Shown here one piece after another: positions 35,020 to 43,702 of a stretch of DNA of 64,000 nucleotides. The first letter of the stretch is position 1. Each line of letters begins with the position of its first letter. Below the pieces are notes generated by a model. It made no database searches. It was not told the origin of the DNA and was given only the letters and a program-made list of their open reading frames with translations. The position numbers and the translations under genes are program-made. The DNA lies in contig CAZYQE010000005.1 in assembly GCA_964650315.1 (NCBI GenBank), positions 24,957 through 88,956 on the forward strand. Reading direction: 5' to 3'. The DNA comes from CAJMSU01 sp964650315 (GTDB lineage Bacteria; Bacillota_I; Bacilli_A; RF39; UBA660).

Positions 35020-35267
35020 TAAGCCTTCTTTTGGAATTCTTTTAAAAGTACTTCCATTATCTTAGCTCTATCCACTTCTTGAATCTTATTTCTAGCATCT
35101 TTATAACTAGAAATATATCCAGGATCACCACTAATAAGATAACCAACTATTTGATTAATAGGATTATAACCTCTCTCTTCTAAAGCATCATAAACATCTT
35201 TTAAAATAGCTCTAATAACTCCAGAATCAATCTTTTCTAAATCAAATAAACTAGTTTTATCAGTCAT
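35019..35267 (-). CDS. ireB: IreB family regulatory phosphoprotein (DUF965, YrzL)
   Basis: This 82-residue protein contains the family blocks VYDALEERGYNPINQIVGYLISGDPGYI and the Thr-rich N-terminus (MTDKTSLFDLE). In Enterococcus IreB is phosphorylated by IreK and affects envelope stress and cephalosporin resistance. The gene heads the ireB-ruvX-yrzB-mltG-trmR operon. GAGGTGA precedes ATG 35267 and a promoter is visible upstream. In B. subtilis alaS precedes this gene; here it does not. Confidence 0.92.
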   Translation of the reverse strand: MTDKTSLFDLEKIDSGVIRAILKDVYDALEERGYNPINQIVGYLISGDPGYISSYKDARNKIQEVDRAKIMEVLLKEFQKKA

Positions 35268-35296
35268 TGTATCACCTCATCACAATCTATATTATA

Positions 35297-35325
35297 ATTC
35301 TAACAAAATTTTATAATAATTACAA
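35297..35325 (-). promoter_or_regulatory. SigA-type promoter of the ireB operon
   Basis: Minus strand TTGTAA (35320-35325), 17 bases, TAGAAT (35297-35302), about 30 bases before the ireB ATG. Confidence 0.6.
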
Positions 35326-35328
35326 TAA

Positions 35329-36471
35329 TTAACCCACTTTAAATACAAATGCCATATATATAACAAATGCTAGGAATAAAGCTGATATTATAAACCCGTT
35401 TACTCTTTCAAAAGTAGTACTTTTACCATCAACACCTAGTCCTACAGAAATAATACTACCTCCAATAAGACCACCTATATGAGCAAAATTATCTACACCT
35501 GTAAGCATAAAACCTAAAGCTAAATTTAATACTATTAATGGTAATATTTGACTCTTAATTACATTACCTAGATAAACTCTATAATGATATCCAAAATATA
35601 CTAAAGAACCCATAAGTCCAAATATAGCTCCACTAGCTCCAATAGAAGCTGCATCATTAAAAGTCATAGATAAAAGAGAACCCATCAATCCAGAGAATAA
35701 ATAAATAATAATATATTTTAACTTACCATAAAAATTTTCTATTTGACTTCCAAGTACAAATAAAGCATAACAGTTAAATAACAAGTGTAATATACTACCA
35801 TGTAAGAAAATACCAGTAATTAAACGATAATATTCTCCCGCTCTAATACTATCTGCATGTACACAAAAACTATCTATAATATTAGGATATATTCCTAATA
35901 CATAAGGAATTACAAAACATAATACATTTATACCAATAAGTATATAAGTAATAATAGGTAACTTCTCTTTAAATACCTTATTAACCTTTTCAGCATCTTT
36001 CTTATTATGTTCATTTATATCATTAGTAATCTTAGAAAACAACTCTATTCCCTCTTCATTATAAGTTAACTTCTTAACTAAATCAGGAAAAGACTTCTTA
36101 ATTAAATCACTATTATCTAAATCATCTTCACTCTCTACTTTTATATAATTAAAGTTAGAAACATCTTTATTAGAAACATTATCTCCTAAATCTAAAAATA
36201 TACTTAAAGAATTCATACTTAAAGATAAAGTCTTTTTCTTTATCTTCTTCATGATTCTCTTAGTTTTAAACACATCAAAATTAAATTGCTCATCATTATG
36301 TATATAATTAGAAACAATTCTTACTACTTTATAATCTTCATCTAAATTTTCTAACCAAATCTCATTTTCTACCCCTTGTAGAATAATAGGATTATAATTC
36401 TTCTCTGTAATAAAATAATGAAGTAACTTCATAACCATAATGTTTTTATCATCTAATAGATCTGTATTCAT
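35329..36471 (-). CDS. Rhomboid-family intramembrane serine protease
   Basis: This 380-residue protein has a cytosolic N-terminal extension (about 1-165) and then the six-to-seven-helix rhomboid core. The core shows H229/N233 in HLLFN, Ser280 in IGASGAIFGL and His331 in NFAHIGG, the catalytic dyad and oxyanion residues. It would cut membrane protein substrates, which are unknown here. The extension is reminiscent of the YqgP (GluP) type. GGAGGA precedes ATG 36471. It is divergent from tspO, across a 68-base gap with TATAAT-like elements on both strands but no clear -35. Confidence 0.9.
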   Translation of the reverse strand: MNTDLLDDKNIMVMKLLHYFITEKNYNPIILQGVENEIWLENLDEDYKVVRIVSNYIHNDEQFNFDVFKTKRIMKKIKKKTLSLSMNSLSIFLDLGDNVSNKDVSNFNYIKVESEDDLDNSDLIKKSFPDLVKKLTYNEEGIELFSKITNDINEHNKKDAEKVNKVFKEKLPIITYILIGINVLCFVIPYVLGIYPNIIDSFCVHADSIRAGEYYRLITGIFLHGSILHLLFNCYALFVLGSQIENFYGKLKYIIIYLFSGLMGSLLSMTFNDAASIGASGAIFGLMGSLVYFGYHYRVYLGNVIKSQILPLIVLNLALGFMLTGVDNFAHIGGLIGGSIISVGLGVDGKSTTFERVNGFIISALFLAFVIYMAFVFKVG

Positions 36472-36539
36472 TAAATTTCCTCCTAAAATACTAATATTAT
36501 TATAACCTAAAACATAAAATAAAGAAAGAGGTGTTGATT

Positions 36540-36995
36540 ATGAAAAAAATATTATTATTTATAGGTTTATTATTACCTTGGTTTTTATCTTCTCTACTAC
36601 CAGTAGATTACAATTATTATAAAACTTTAACTCTACCCTTCTTCGCTCCACCAAATATATTTTATATAATAGCTTGGACTATCACTTATATATTTATTAC
36701 TATAAGTATCTACCAAGTAATCACAAAATATGAACTTAAAAATATACCTAAAAATTATAAAAATATATTAATTATAAATTATATATTTAATCAAAGTTTT
36801 CAATTAGTATTTTTTATACTAAAGAATAATTTTCTAGGTTTTATATCATGTTTAGGAACATTTATAACTCTATTACTATTAAGAAAAGAAACAAAATCTA
36901 TTAATAAGAAAAGTAATAAATATTTAATTCCATATTTATTACTATCTATATTCGCAACTATATTATCTTTATCTATATATTTATTAAACCTATAA
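36540..36995 (+). CDS. tspO: TspO/MBR family membrane protein
   Basis: This 151-residue protein has five helices. The family blocks are LPWFLSSLLPVDYNYYKTLTLPFFAPPNIFYIIAWTITY near the N-terminus, and the NYIFNQSFQLVFF region. TspO binds porphyrins or related ligands; the role in this type of organism is unclear. It is one of only two plus-strand protein genes here. ATG 36540 has AGAGGTG upstream; a GTG nine bases earlier overlaps the site and is rejected. It shares a bidirectional terminator with the convergent small gene. Confidence 0.85.
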   Translation: MKKILLFIGLLLPWFLSSLLPVDYNYYKTLTLPFFAPPNIFYIIAWTITYIFITISIYQVITKYELKNIPKNYKNILIINYIFNQSFQLVFFILKNNFLGFISCLGTFITLLLLRKETKSINKKSNKYLIPYLLLSIFATILSLSIYLLNL

Positions 36996-36996
36996 T

Positions 36997-37020
36997 AAAA
37001 AACGTCAATATGACGTTTTT
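36997..37020. terminator. Bidirectional terminator between tspO and the small membrane gene
   Basis: An A-run leads into ACGTCA (stem to 37007), a three-base loop, and TGACGT with a T-run to 37020. The hairpin has A/T runs on both sides, so it can serve both converging genes. Confidence 0.85.
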
Positions 37021-37282
37021 AATTTATATTCATTTCTTTTTTTAATACTTTACCTGACATTTTCTTCTTTATCTTCCTACACTCATTAGCATTAAAAGCT
37101 ACTACTATAGCAGGAATAACAACAAAAGACGACATAAGAGAAAGAACTGATAAATCATAAATATGTAAATTAGAAATGCCAACATTTAAAGCAGCACCTG
37201 TTACTGTAGCAACTGTTCCAATCTTCATATTTCTTTTACTTTCAGCTAAACTAGTTTTTAAATTCATCTCTTTATCCGCCAT
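37019..37282 (-). CDS. Small two-helix membrane protein, function unknown
   Basis: This 87-residue protein has an N-terminal charged stretch (about 1-22), two hydrophobic segments (about 23-38 and 43-63) and a Lys-rich cytoplasmic end. I recognise no family. It stands alone between the histidine kinase and tspO, with AGAGGG before ATG 37282. Its stop codon lies inside the shared terminator. Confidence 0.55.
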   Translation of the reverse strand: MADKEMNLKTSLAESKRNMKIGTVATVTGAALNVGISNLHIYDLSVLSLMSSFVVIPAIVVAFNANECRKIKKKMSGKVLKKEMNIN

Positions 37283-37335
37283 CTAATAACCCTCTTTCTT
37301 TATATAAGTGACATTTACTATAACACAGAAGATAT

Positions 37336-37366
37336 ATAAAAACAAGCATAAAAATTATGCTTGTTT
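37336..37366 (-). terminator. Terminator after the hybrid histidine kinase gene
   Basis: AAACAAGCATA (37340-37350) pairs with TATGCTTGTTT (37356-37366) across a five-base loop, with A residues on the left as a U-tract. The kinase stop is in the loop/stem. Confidence 0.85.
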
Positions 37367-39619
37367 CTTATAATCTTTAGCAATATTAATCACTTTAGTT
37401 AATTCTTCTTCAAGTTTTTCAAAATTATCATTTACAAAGCCACTATCATTTTCTTTGCTCTTTAATTCATGCTGATATGCAATATCAGCAAAATCCATAA
37501 ATCCTAAGTATTTAGCATCACTCTTCATAGAATGTACTAATACACTATATTCTTTCATATTATTCTCTTCTTTATATTTCTTTAACTCTTCTAACTTAGA
37601 ATCTATTTCACTTAAATAGTCATCCAACGTATCATTATACATTTCCATATCACCAAGTAATTCTAATGCCTTATCCATATCTACACCATTATCTCTTAAA
37701 TACTTCTCTCCATCAAAACTACTATCTTCTTTGGATTCTTCTTCTACAGGTTTTTCTTCTACTTCCATAGATTCATCTGCCTTAATTTCAGTACCATCCA
37801 ATACTCTATTCATAACAGTAATCAAATCATTCTTCTCTATTGGTTTTGCTAAATAATCATCAAAACCACTAGATAAATATTTCTCTTTCATACCAGTAAT
37901 AGCGTTAGCTGTTAAAGCAACTACAGGAATATTAAATCCATCTATTTCTTTTAACTTATTAAGTGTTTCAACACCACTCATCTTAGGCATCATATCATCA
38001 AGTAATATAACATCATACTTATTACCAGCATTTATTTTATCTAAGCATTCAAATCCACTCTCAACACAATCTATATCAGTAGCATTATATCTACCTAATA
38101 GTTTAGTTGCGACTTTTAGATTTAAAGTATTATCATCTACTAATAATATTTTCTTATTACTTAAATCCAAGCTATCACTAACAGTTTTCTTTTCTTCTTT
38201 AATTTCTTCTTTTTCTATTTTTTGAGTTAACATAACAGTAAATTTACTACCTTCACCATAAACAGTATGAACTATTATCTTACCACCCATTAACTCAACT
38301 AACTGTTTAGTAATTGCAAGTCCTAAACCTGTTCCTTCTATAGTAGTATTTTTATCTTCTTCCACTCTTTGGAATTTAGTAAATAATTTATCAACACTTT
38401 CTTTCTTAATTCCACGACCAGAATCCTCTACAGAGATTATTAATTTACAAGTATCATTATTTCTAATACAATGAACTTCATACTTAACAAAACCTTTATC
38501 AGTATATTTAGAAGCATTACTTAATAAATTAGTAACAACTTTCTTTATACTAGCATGATCTCCATATAATACTGGTGGTAAATCAGGCGCAATATAGTAT
38601 TTAAAATCTAATGCTTTATCATCCATTTTAGGTTTAATTAACTTAGCTAATTCTTCAAACAATTCTTTAGAATCATAATCAGAATTAACTATTTCAAGTT
38701 TACCTGCTTCTATCTTAGAAATATCTAAAATACCATTAACTATTTCAAGTAAAGTCTCAGAAGCATTAACTATATCTTTAGCATTCTCTTTAGCTTCATC
38801 TAAACTTTCAGCCTCTGTTATACAATCACTAAAACCAACTATAGCATTTAATGGTGTTCTAATCTCATGAGACATACTGCTTAAGAAATCAGTCTTAGCC
38901 CTATTAGCTTTATCAGCACTACTCTTAGCAATTTCTAACTGTTCTATCATTTTCATATCCGGGTTTTCTATCGTGAAATACATTATATAACTTAAGAATG
39001 TTAACGTAAAAGACACTATTACTAGGGTTGGATTGTATTTTTGTAACAAAAGATTTATTAACAACAACATAAACACAACAAATATAGGCAAATATTTTAT
39101 ATTTAATAATTTTTTATAATGCTTTATTGATAATAATACCCATGATATCATAAAAACCAAAAGTATAATTCTCATAAAATCAACTGATAGTCCATAGGAA
39201 TACATTAATGTTCCCTGCCTAAAAATTGATATTGGTAAAAACATTATAATAACGTTAAGAGATACACACAAAAAATTGTGCATTTTATTAATGATTGCAT
39301 ACCTATTCATAAATTTTTTAGCATCATAATTATTACTAGGCTTAAATATATAAAATATATACTTAGAAAATATAGTAAACCACAACACAATTGAAACCAA
39401 ATAAATTTTGCCCATTATTTTTAATAAAAAATTATCTTGATTTAAATTTAAAGTCAATATTTGCAATAACAACTCTGAAAAAATACTAAATAATCCAACA
39501 AATATAAGCCTTTTAAAAAGTCTATTTTCCAAAGAATCAATATGCTGCTTTATAATATAAAAAAATAAAAGTAAAAGTGAAAATCCTATACAAACACCAA
39601 AATATATATAATTCCACAT
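37355..39619 (-). CDS. Hybrid sensor histidine kinase with receiver and HPt domains
   Basis: This 754-residue protein has about seven helices in residues 1-215, a HisKA domain with H251 in SMSHEIRTPLN and an HATPase domain (about 345-465; N-box NLLSNASKY, G boxes EDSGRGI and GTGLGLAI). A receiver (about 488-605; D541 in VILLDDMMP, K593 region AKPIEK), an acidic linker and a C-terminal HPt domain (about 640-750; H696 in VLVHSMKS) follow. The full phosphorelay is in one protein, but no separate response regulator is encoded in the window. AGGTGAT precedes ATG 39619. The 7TM input resembles 7TMR-type sensors and the ligand is unknown. Confidence 0.9.
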   Translation of the reverse strand: MWNYIYFGVCIGFSLLLLFFYIIKQHIDSLENRLFKRLIFVGLFSIFSELLLQILTLNLNQDNFLLKIMGKIYLVSIVLWFTIFSKYIFYIFKPSNNYDAKKFMNRYAIINKMHNFLCVSLNVIIMFLPISIFRQGTLMYSYGLSVDFMRIILLVFMISWVLLSIKHYKKLLNIKYLPIFVVFMLLLINLLLQKYNPTLVIVSFTLTFLSYIMYFTIENPDMKMIEQLEIAKSSADKANRAKTDFLSSMSHEIRTPLNAIVGFSDCITEAESLDEAKENAKDIVNASETLLEIVNGILDISKIEAGKLEIVNSDYDSKELFEELAKLIKPKMDDKALDFKYYIAPDLPPVLYGDHASIKKVVTNLLSNASKYTDKGFVKYEVHCIRNNDTCKLIISVEDSGRGIKKESVDKLFTKFQRVEEDKNTTIEGTGLGLAITKQLVELMGGKIIVHTVYGEGSKFTVMLTQKIEKEEIKEEKKTVSDSLDLSNKKILLVDDNTLNLKVATKLLGRYNATDIDCVESGFECLDKINAGNKYDVILLDDMMPKMSGVETLNKLKEIDGFNIPVVALTANAITGMKEKYLSSGFDDYLAKPIEKNDLITVMNRVLDGTEIKADESMEVEEKPVEEESKEDSSFDGEKYLRDNGVDMDKALELLGDMEMYNDTLDDYLSEIDSKLEELKKYKEENNMKEYSVLVHSMKSDAKYLGFMDFADIAYQHELKSKENDSGFVNDNFEKLEEELTKVINIAKDYKKQA

Positions 39620-39661
39620 CCAGCATCACCTATTATAAATTATACCATATTTTATTAAAAA

Positions 39662-39694
39662 TAAAAAACAAAAATTATAGTATTATAATTTTTG
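39662..39694 (-). terminator. Terminator after the acyl-AMP ligase gene
   Basis: A stem of CAAAAATTATAG (about 39669-39680) with its complement around 39683-39694, with an A-run at 39662-39668 as U-tract. The gene's stop lies in the stem. Confidence 0.75.
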
Positions 39695-41659
39695 CTTCTT
39701 ATATACTTTGTTTTCTACTTTTTCATGGTTTTCTTTATATACATCTAATTCAACTTCTTCATAAAATACATTATATTCCTCACCATTTTTATACTTTTTA
39801 AACCCATCTAAATCTTTAGTTCTTGGTTTTAACGTTGTTGGATCAATTGGTAGAGAATCTACATGCTCTTTATATCCTCCCATTTTTATTTTTTTAGTTG
39901 CAAAATATTCATCTAACTTTTGCAAAATTTCTTTTTGATCCCTTTTTTCTGTTTCCTTTTGAACAAAATAAGTTACAAGAGATGGATCAGCATCCTTTAT
40001 TGCTTTTTTTTCAATTATTATATCATAAAGATTAAATTTCTCTCTAGCACCATTTGCAAGATCAAACAAATAATTAACATTGTTATTTACAATTATGTTA
40101 TTCTTTACTCTTCCATAGCAATATATATTTCCATTATTATCTATTTCACATAAATCACCACTATGTATCCATCCATCGACCATCGTATTCTCTGTTAATT
40201 CTTTTTTGCCATAGTATCCTTCCATATTTGATGGAGCTTTAATCCATAACTCTCCACGTTTTCCAGTCCCATACGGTAATTCATTACCATTTTTATCAAA
40301 TAATCCCACTAAATATCCTGGAAGTGGAGCCCCTACACTAATAACTGGTTTTTTGTTTTCTGATTCTCTATAGTTTCCATTGTATTTATTGACAGATAAC
40401 ACTCCAAAAACTTCAGAAAATCCATAACCTACACATATATCTCTTTGAGATCCTCTATCTCTTAATACTTCGTTCATATGGTTTAATATTTCCGGTGTTG
40501 TTCCAGAACCACCCATAATAAAGTAATCAATCCATGACAAATCGTGCTTCTTACCTTTTCTTTCATTTTTTAAGATATCTTGAACAAATTTTTCCCATAC
40601 AGAACCTGTAGTTATAGTTATATCTGGTTTTTGTTTCATCAATTGGGAATACCACAAAGACGTATCTACTCTTGGATCAAAAATAATTGTACCTCCAGTA
40701 AACGTTGGCAACAGTTGTAAACAATTTATGGATGTGGATGCCGTAGGAGGTAAACAAGTTAACGTTCTTTTACCCTCTGTAAATCCTGTCTCAGCATTTA
40801 TTGTGCAAGCAAGTGAAGCTAGCATGCTCTCATTAGTATCCATAATTCCTTTCACAACATGACTTGTAGTACCACTAGATGTAGTAATACCAGCAATAGC
40901 ATTTGGTGTAAATTCTTGCTTATAATTACCAGTAAAATATTTTGCCATTTTTACCGCATCATCTGTCCATACAAACTTAGGACTTTTTGGAACTGTGTGC
41001 CCTTTCTTTCTAGAAAAGTATTCTTTCAATTTCATTAATTCACGCAAAGGAAACATCATAGAGTCAGCAGCAGATGTAACAATAATATTTTTAAATCTTG
41101 GATTACTAAACACATCAGAAACGTTTTCCCATAAGGCATCAAAAACTACGGCTATTTTTGCTTCTTTTGTTTCAATATCAAGAGCTGCTTTTGAAATATC
41201 TAATTTTTGATAATATGGAATCGCTCCTATTGAGTTACATGCGAAAAAAATCGCAAAAGATTCTGGAGTAGAAGGAACATACAAAGGAACATAATCGCCT
41301 TTTTCTACTCCTAAAGCCCTTAAAGTCCTAGCCCAAGTTTCAACATATTCATGAAAATCTTCCCTAGATATTATTCGACCAAAATATTCTATTAATGGTA
41401 TATCAGAATATTTTTCTAACATTTCTTCCGTTACATCCCAAATTGTCCTATTTGCAATATATTTTGAATCACGCGAAGAATCATAATTTTTATATTGCTG
41501 CAACCACGGCTGGTCAATAGTAGCATATCCAGTTTTTTCTCCATTATTAATTTTTTGTAACAATTCATTTTTCTGTTCACTAGTAAGATTAACAGTAATT
41601 CTCTTATAGGATTCCCATTTTTCTTTTTCTTTTTTTAATTCTTCAATCTCATTTTTCAT
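39683..41659 (-). CDS. Acyl-AMP ligase (ANL superfamily), stand-alone
   Basis: This 658-residue protein carries ANL motifs: the P-loop-like ITTSSGTTSHVVKG, an aromatic motif VGYGFSEVFG, and GELWIKAPSNMEGYY. The hinge/adenylate residues GWIHSGDLCEI follow, with the YGRVKNNII segment. It activates a carboxylic acid as acyl-AMP, but substrate and acceptor cannot be inferred. No acyl carrier protein or CoA-dependent partner lies nearby. Base composition looks a little less AT-rich than its neighbours (by eye). GGGGG precedes two in-frame ATGs (41665 and 41659), and the second has better spacing. Confidence 0.85.
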   Translation of the reverse strand: MKNEIEELKKEKEKWESYKRITVNLTSEQKNELLQKINNGEKTGYATIDQPWLQQYKNYDSSRDSKYIANRTIWDVTEEMLEKYSDIPLIEYFGRIISREDFHEYVETWARTLRALGVEKGDYVPLYVPSTPESFAIFFACNSIGAIPYYQKLDISKAALDIETKEAKIAVVFDALWENVSDVFSNPRFKNIIVTSAADSMMFPLRELMKLKEYFSRKKGHTVPKSPKFVWTDDAVKMAKYFTGNYKQEFTPNAIAGITTSSGTTSHVVKGIMDTNESMLASLACTINAETGFTEGKRTLTCLPPTASTSINCLQLLPTFTGGTIIFDPRVDTSLWYSQLMKQKPDITITTGSVWEKFVQDILKNERKGKKHDLSWIDYFIMGGSGTTPEILNHMNEVLRDRGSQRDICVGYGFSEVFGVLSVNKYNGNYRESENKKPVISVGAPLPGYLVGLFDKNGNELPYGTGKRGELWIKAPSNMEGYYGKKELTENTMVDGWIHSGDLCEIDNNGNIYCYGRVKNNIIVNNNVNYLFDLANGAREKFNLYDIIIEKKAIKDADPSLVTYFVQKETEKRDQKEILQKLDEYFATKKIKMGGYKEHVDSLPIDPTTLKPRTKDLDGFKKYKNGEEYNVFYEEVELDVYKENHEKVENKVYKKQKL

Positions 41660-41718
41660 ATTCATCCCCCATTAATTGCGCTATATTATATCATATTTTG
41701 TTATTAATATCAACTTAT

Positions 41719-41752
41719 ACATAAAAAATATAATACTTATATAAGTATTATA
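41719..41752 (-). terminator. Probable terminator downstream of the NUDIX gene
   Basis: A perfect AT-rich palindrome (TAATACTT/AAGTATTA, about 41730-41750) with A-run 41723-41728 on its left forms a weak hairpin plus U-tract on the minus strand. It lies about 55 bases past the NUDIX stop. Confidence 0.5.
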
Positions 41753-41807
41753 TTATAAAATTATCTTTTTCTCAACTTATGTAATAATTGGTAAAATATG
41801 GTAATTA

Positions 41808-42296
41808 TTATTTATTAATATAATTATTAAATATATATGCATGTGATTCTAAGAATTTATTATCAGTAATTAACTTTTTTATTTCATCTTTATTCATCCA
41901 TTTTATGGATTCTACTTCTTCTTGTTGTAGTTTGATATTATTTATATTTAAATTATTTATTTCTAATAAATAAACATTAAAAATACATTGTTTATTAGGA
42001 TACTTGAATGTATCTATATACTTTATTTCTTTTGGATTAGTATTAATACTAAGTTCTTCTTTTAATTCTCTAATAATAGTACTTAATCCATCTTCATTAT
42101 GAACTACATGTCCTCCAGTAGATGAGTATTTAGAACCTTTTTCTTTAGAAGTTTTTTGTATTAAATATTTATTATCATTATTTTTTATATAAATAACTGA
42201 TAACATAATATTCCTACCTTTAATAGGTGTATTTCCTCTAACTATAGTTTCATTTAATAAATTGCAATTATCATCATATAAATCTAATATTTCCAT
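41808..42296 (-). CDS. NUDIX hydrolase
   Basis: This 162-residue protein has a NUDIX box GGHVVHNEDGLSTIIRELKEEL, starting at the Gly-Gly pair and ending with REL-x-EEL. An N-terminal EILDLYDDNCNLL opening like that of IPP-isomerase-type or YfcD-type NUDIX proteins precedes it. Substrate unknown. It lies eight bases after the pyrophosphatase-like gene in an apparent folE-ppa-nudix operon, which would fit nucleotide or pyrophosphate handling. Confidence 0.82.
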   Translation of the reverse strand: MEILDLYDDNCNLLNETIVRGNTPIKGRNIMLSVIYIKNNDNKYLIQKTSKEKGSKYSSTGGHVVHNEDGLSTIIRELKEELSINTNPKEIKYIDTFKYPNKQCIFNVYLLEINNLNINNIKLQQEEVESIKWMNKDEIKKLITDNKFLESHAYIFNNYINK

Positions 42297-42304
42297 AATT
42301 ACTC

Positions 42305-42649
42305 CTATCTTATTATAATAGATTCAAAATATTGTTCTTGAAATTCAGTTAATGCTCTTATTTGATCATCTGTATAATTATTATTTTTATCTACTACTAT
42401 TAATTTATCATCATTATCATTAGTTCTATGTATGATAGCAATTACTTTCCCTGTATATTCTTCTACTGGTTCAAATACTCCTAATAAATAAGCATCTAAT
42501 TCTTCACTATCACCACTTATAGTATCTGGAACATATCCATAATTAACAGTATATATAAAACCATGTTTCGGATGTTTACTACCTAGTTTTCTATCTATTT
42601 TTATACTCATAGTTTTACCTAAATAATCTTTAGAATCTACTTTATTCAT
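42305..42649 (-). CDS. Inorganic pyrophosphatase-like protein
   Basis: This 114-residue protein begins DYLGKTMSIKIDRKLGSKHPKHGFIYTVNYGYVPDTISGD and continues with EELDAYLLGV. This follows the type I inorganic diphosphatase core, with its conserved G-Y-x-P and D-x-D/E-x-x-D-like metal region. It is shorter than typical enzymes (about 170 residues), with the N-terminal strands missing. It overlaps folE by eight bases. FolE does not make pyrophosphate, so the functional link is not obvious. Confidence 0.75.
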   Translation of the reverse strand: MNKVDSKDYLGKTMSIKIDRKLGSKHPKHGFIYTVNYGYVPDTISGDSEELDAYLLGVFEPVEEYTGKVIAIIHRTNDNDDKLIVVDKNNNYTDDQIRALTEFQEQYFESIIIR

Positions 42650-43166
42650 TGTAATCCCCCACTATTATTTCACTTCTAACTTTATTATTAATAGAATTAA
42701 CTCCTCTTAAACTAACACAAGTATGAGTAGCTTCTATTTCTACTTTAATCCATTCTAGAGATAAATTATCATATAGGAAGTTAGCTATTTCACTAGTTAA
42801 ATCTTCTTGTAATTGTAATCTTCTAGAAAAGTTATCTACTATTCTATAGAATTTACTTAATCCTAACACTTTAGCATCTTTTTTATACTTTAAAGTTATT
42901 TTGGCTTCTCCAAAGAATGGTAACAAATGATGTGAGCATAAAGATTTAACTGGAATATTATCTACTACAAGTATAGAATCAGTATTATCTTTTCTATCAA
43001 ATAATTTAATATAGTCTTTTGGATCTTTTTTATATCCAATCAATAATTCATCTTTATACATTCTATATAATCTATCTGGTGTTTCTATAATATTAGAATT
43101 ATTTTTATCTATATCACTATACTTACATATAGCATTTACTAAATCTCTAAATACTTTATCTTCCAT
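42642..43166 (-). CDS. folE: GTP cyclohydrolase I
   Basis: This 174-residue protein has the zinc ligands C77 and H80 in SLCSHHLLPFFG and C150 in ATHTCVSLRGV. The active-site block GLSKFYRIVDNFSRRLQLQE matches FolE. It opens GTP to dihydroneopterin triphosphate for folate, queuosine or biopterin-type products. No other folate or queuosine gene is in the window. GGAGGA lies before ATG 43166. Confidence 0.93.
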   Translation of the reverse strand: MEDKVFRDLVNAICKYSDIDKNNSNIIETPDRLYRMYKDELLIGYKKDPKDYIKLFDRKDNTDSILVVDNIPVKSLCSHHLLPFFGEAKITLKYKKDAKVLGLSKFYRIVDNFSRRLQLQEDLTSEIANFLYDNLSLEWIKVEIEATHTCVSLRGVNSINNKVRSEIIVGDYNE

Positions 43167-43225
43167 AAATATTCCTCCTATATATAAATATAATCAAAAT
43201 TATTTTAGCACATTACATTTCTAAT

Positions 43226-43259
43226 TACAAAAATAGTTCACTAATTTGTGAACTATTTT
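43226..43259 (-). terminator. Terminator after the second NUDIX gene
   Basis: AAAATAGTTCAC (43230-43241) pairs with GTGAACTATTTT (43248-43259) across a six-base loop. The A-run on the left gives a U-tract, and the gene's stop is inside the right arm. Confidence 0.85.
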
Positions 43260-43693
43260 ATTTTATAACCCAATTTTTCTAAAGCATATATTGTAAAAGA
43301 AGAAAGATTTTCTCTAGTAATTTCATCTATACTATACCAATCTGCTCCTTCAGAATCTAACCCATCAGCTTCCTCTTTCAATTTAGATTCTTTTACTTTT
43401 ACAGTATATAAAATACCTATATGATGAAGATCTTCTATAATATCTTCTTCCATTTGCCATTTAAATGTTTTCGATGTAGCATCTAACAACTCATAAGATG
43501 TAACTGTTACACCCGCTTCTTCCATCAATTCTCTTTTTAAAGCTTCTACAGGAGTTTCATCGTGTTCTATACCACCACCAGGTAAATCAAGTTTTCCCTT
43601 GTATCCTCCTCTAGCTTTCTTAATTAAAACAATCTTTTCATCACGTATAATTATTCCATATGAACCTACATGCGTAGAAATAACTTCTTTCAC
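43253..43693 (-). CDS. NUDIX hydrolase, GTG start
   Basis: This 146-residue protein has the NUDIX box LPGGGIEHDETPVEALKREL followed by MEEAGV. The opening YGIIIRDEKIVLIKKARGGYKG is the usual first strand pair. Substrate unknown. The start is GTG at 43693 with AGGAGG six bases away. It lies nine bases downstream of the glycosyltransferase gene, so it may be co-transcribed and act on a nucleotide-sugar or its by-product (inference). Confidence 0.85.
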   Translation of the reverse strand: MKEVISTHVGSYGIIIRDEKIVLIKKARGGYKGKLDLPGGGIEHDETPVEALKRELMEEAGVTVTSYELLDATSKTFKWQMEEDIIEDLHHIGILYTVKVKESKLKEEADGLDSEGADWYSIDEITRENLSSFTIYALEKLGYKIK

Positions 43694-43702
43694 TATAACC
43701 TC

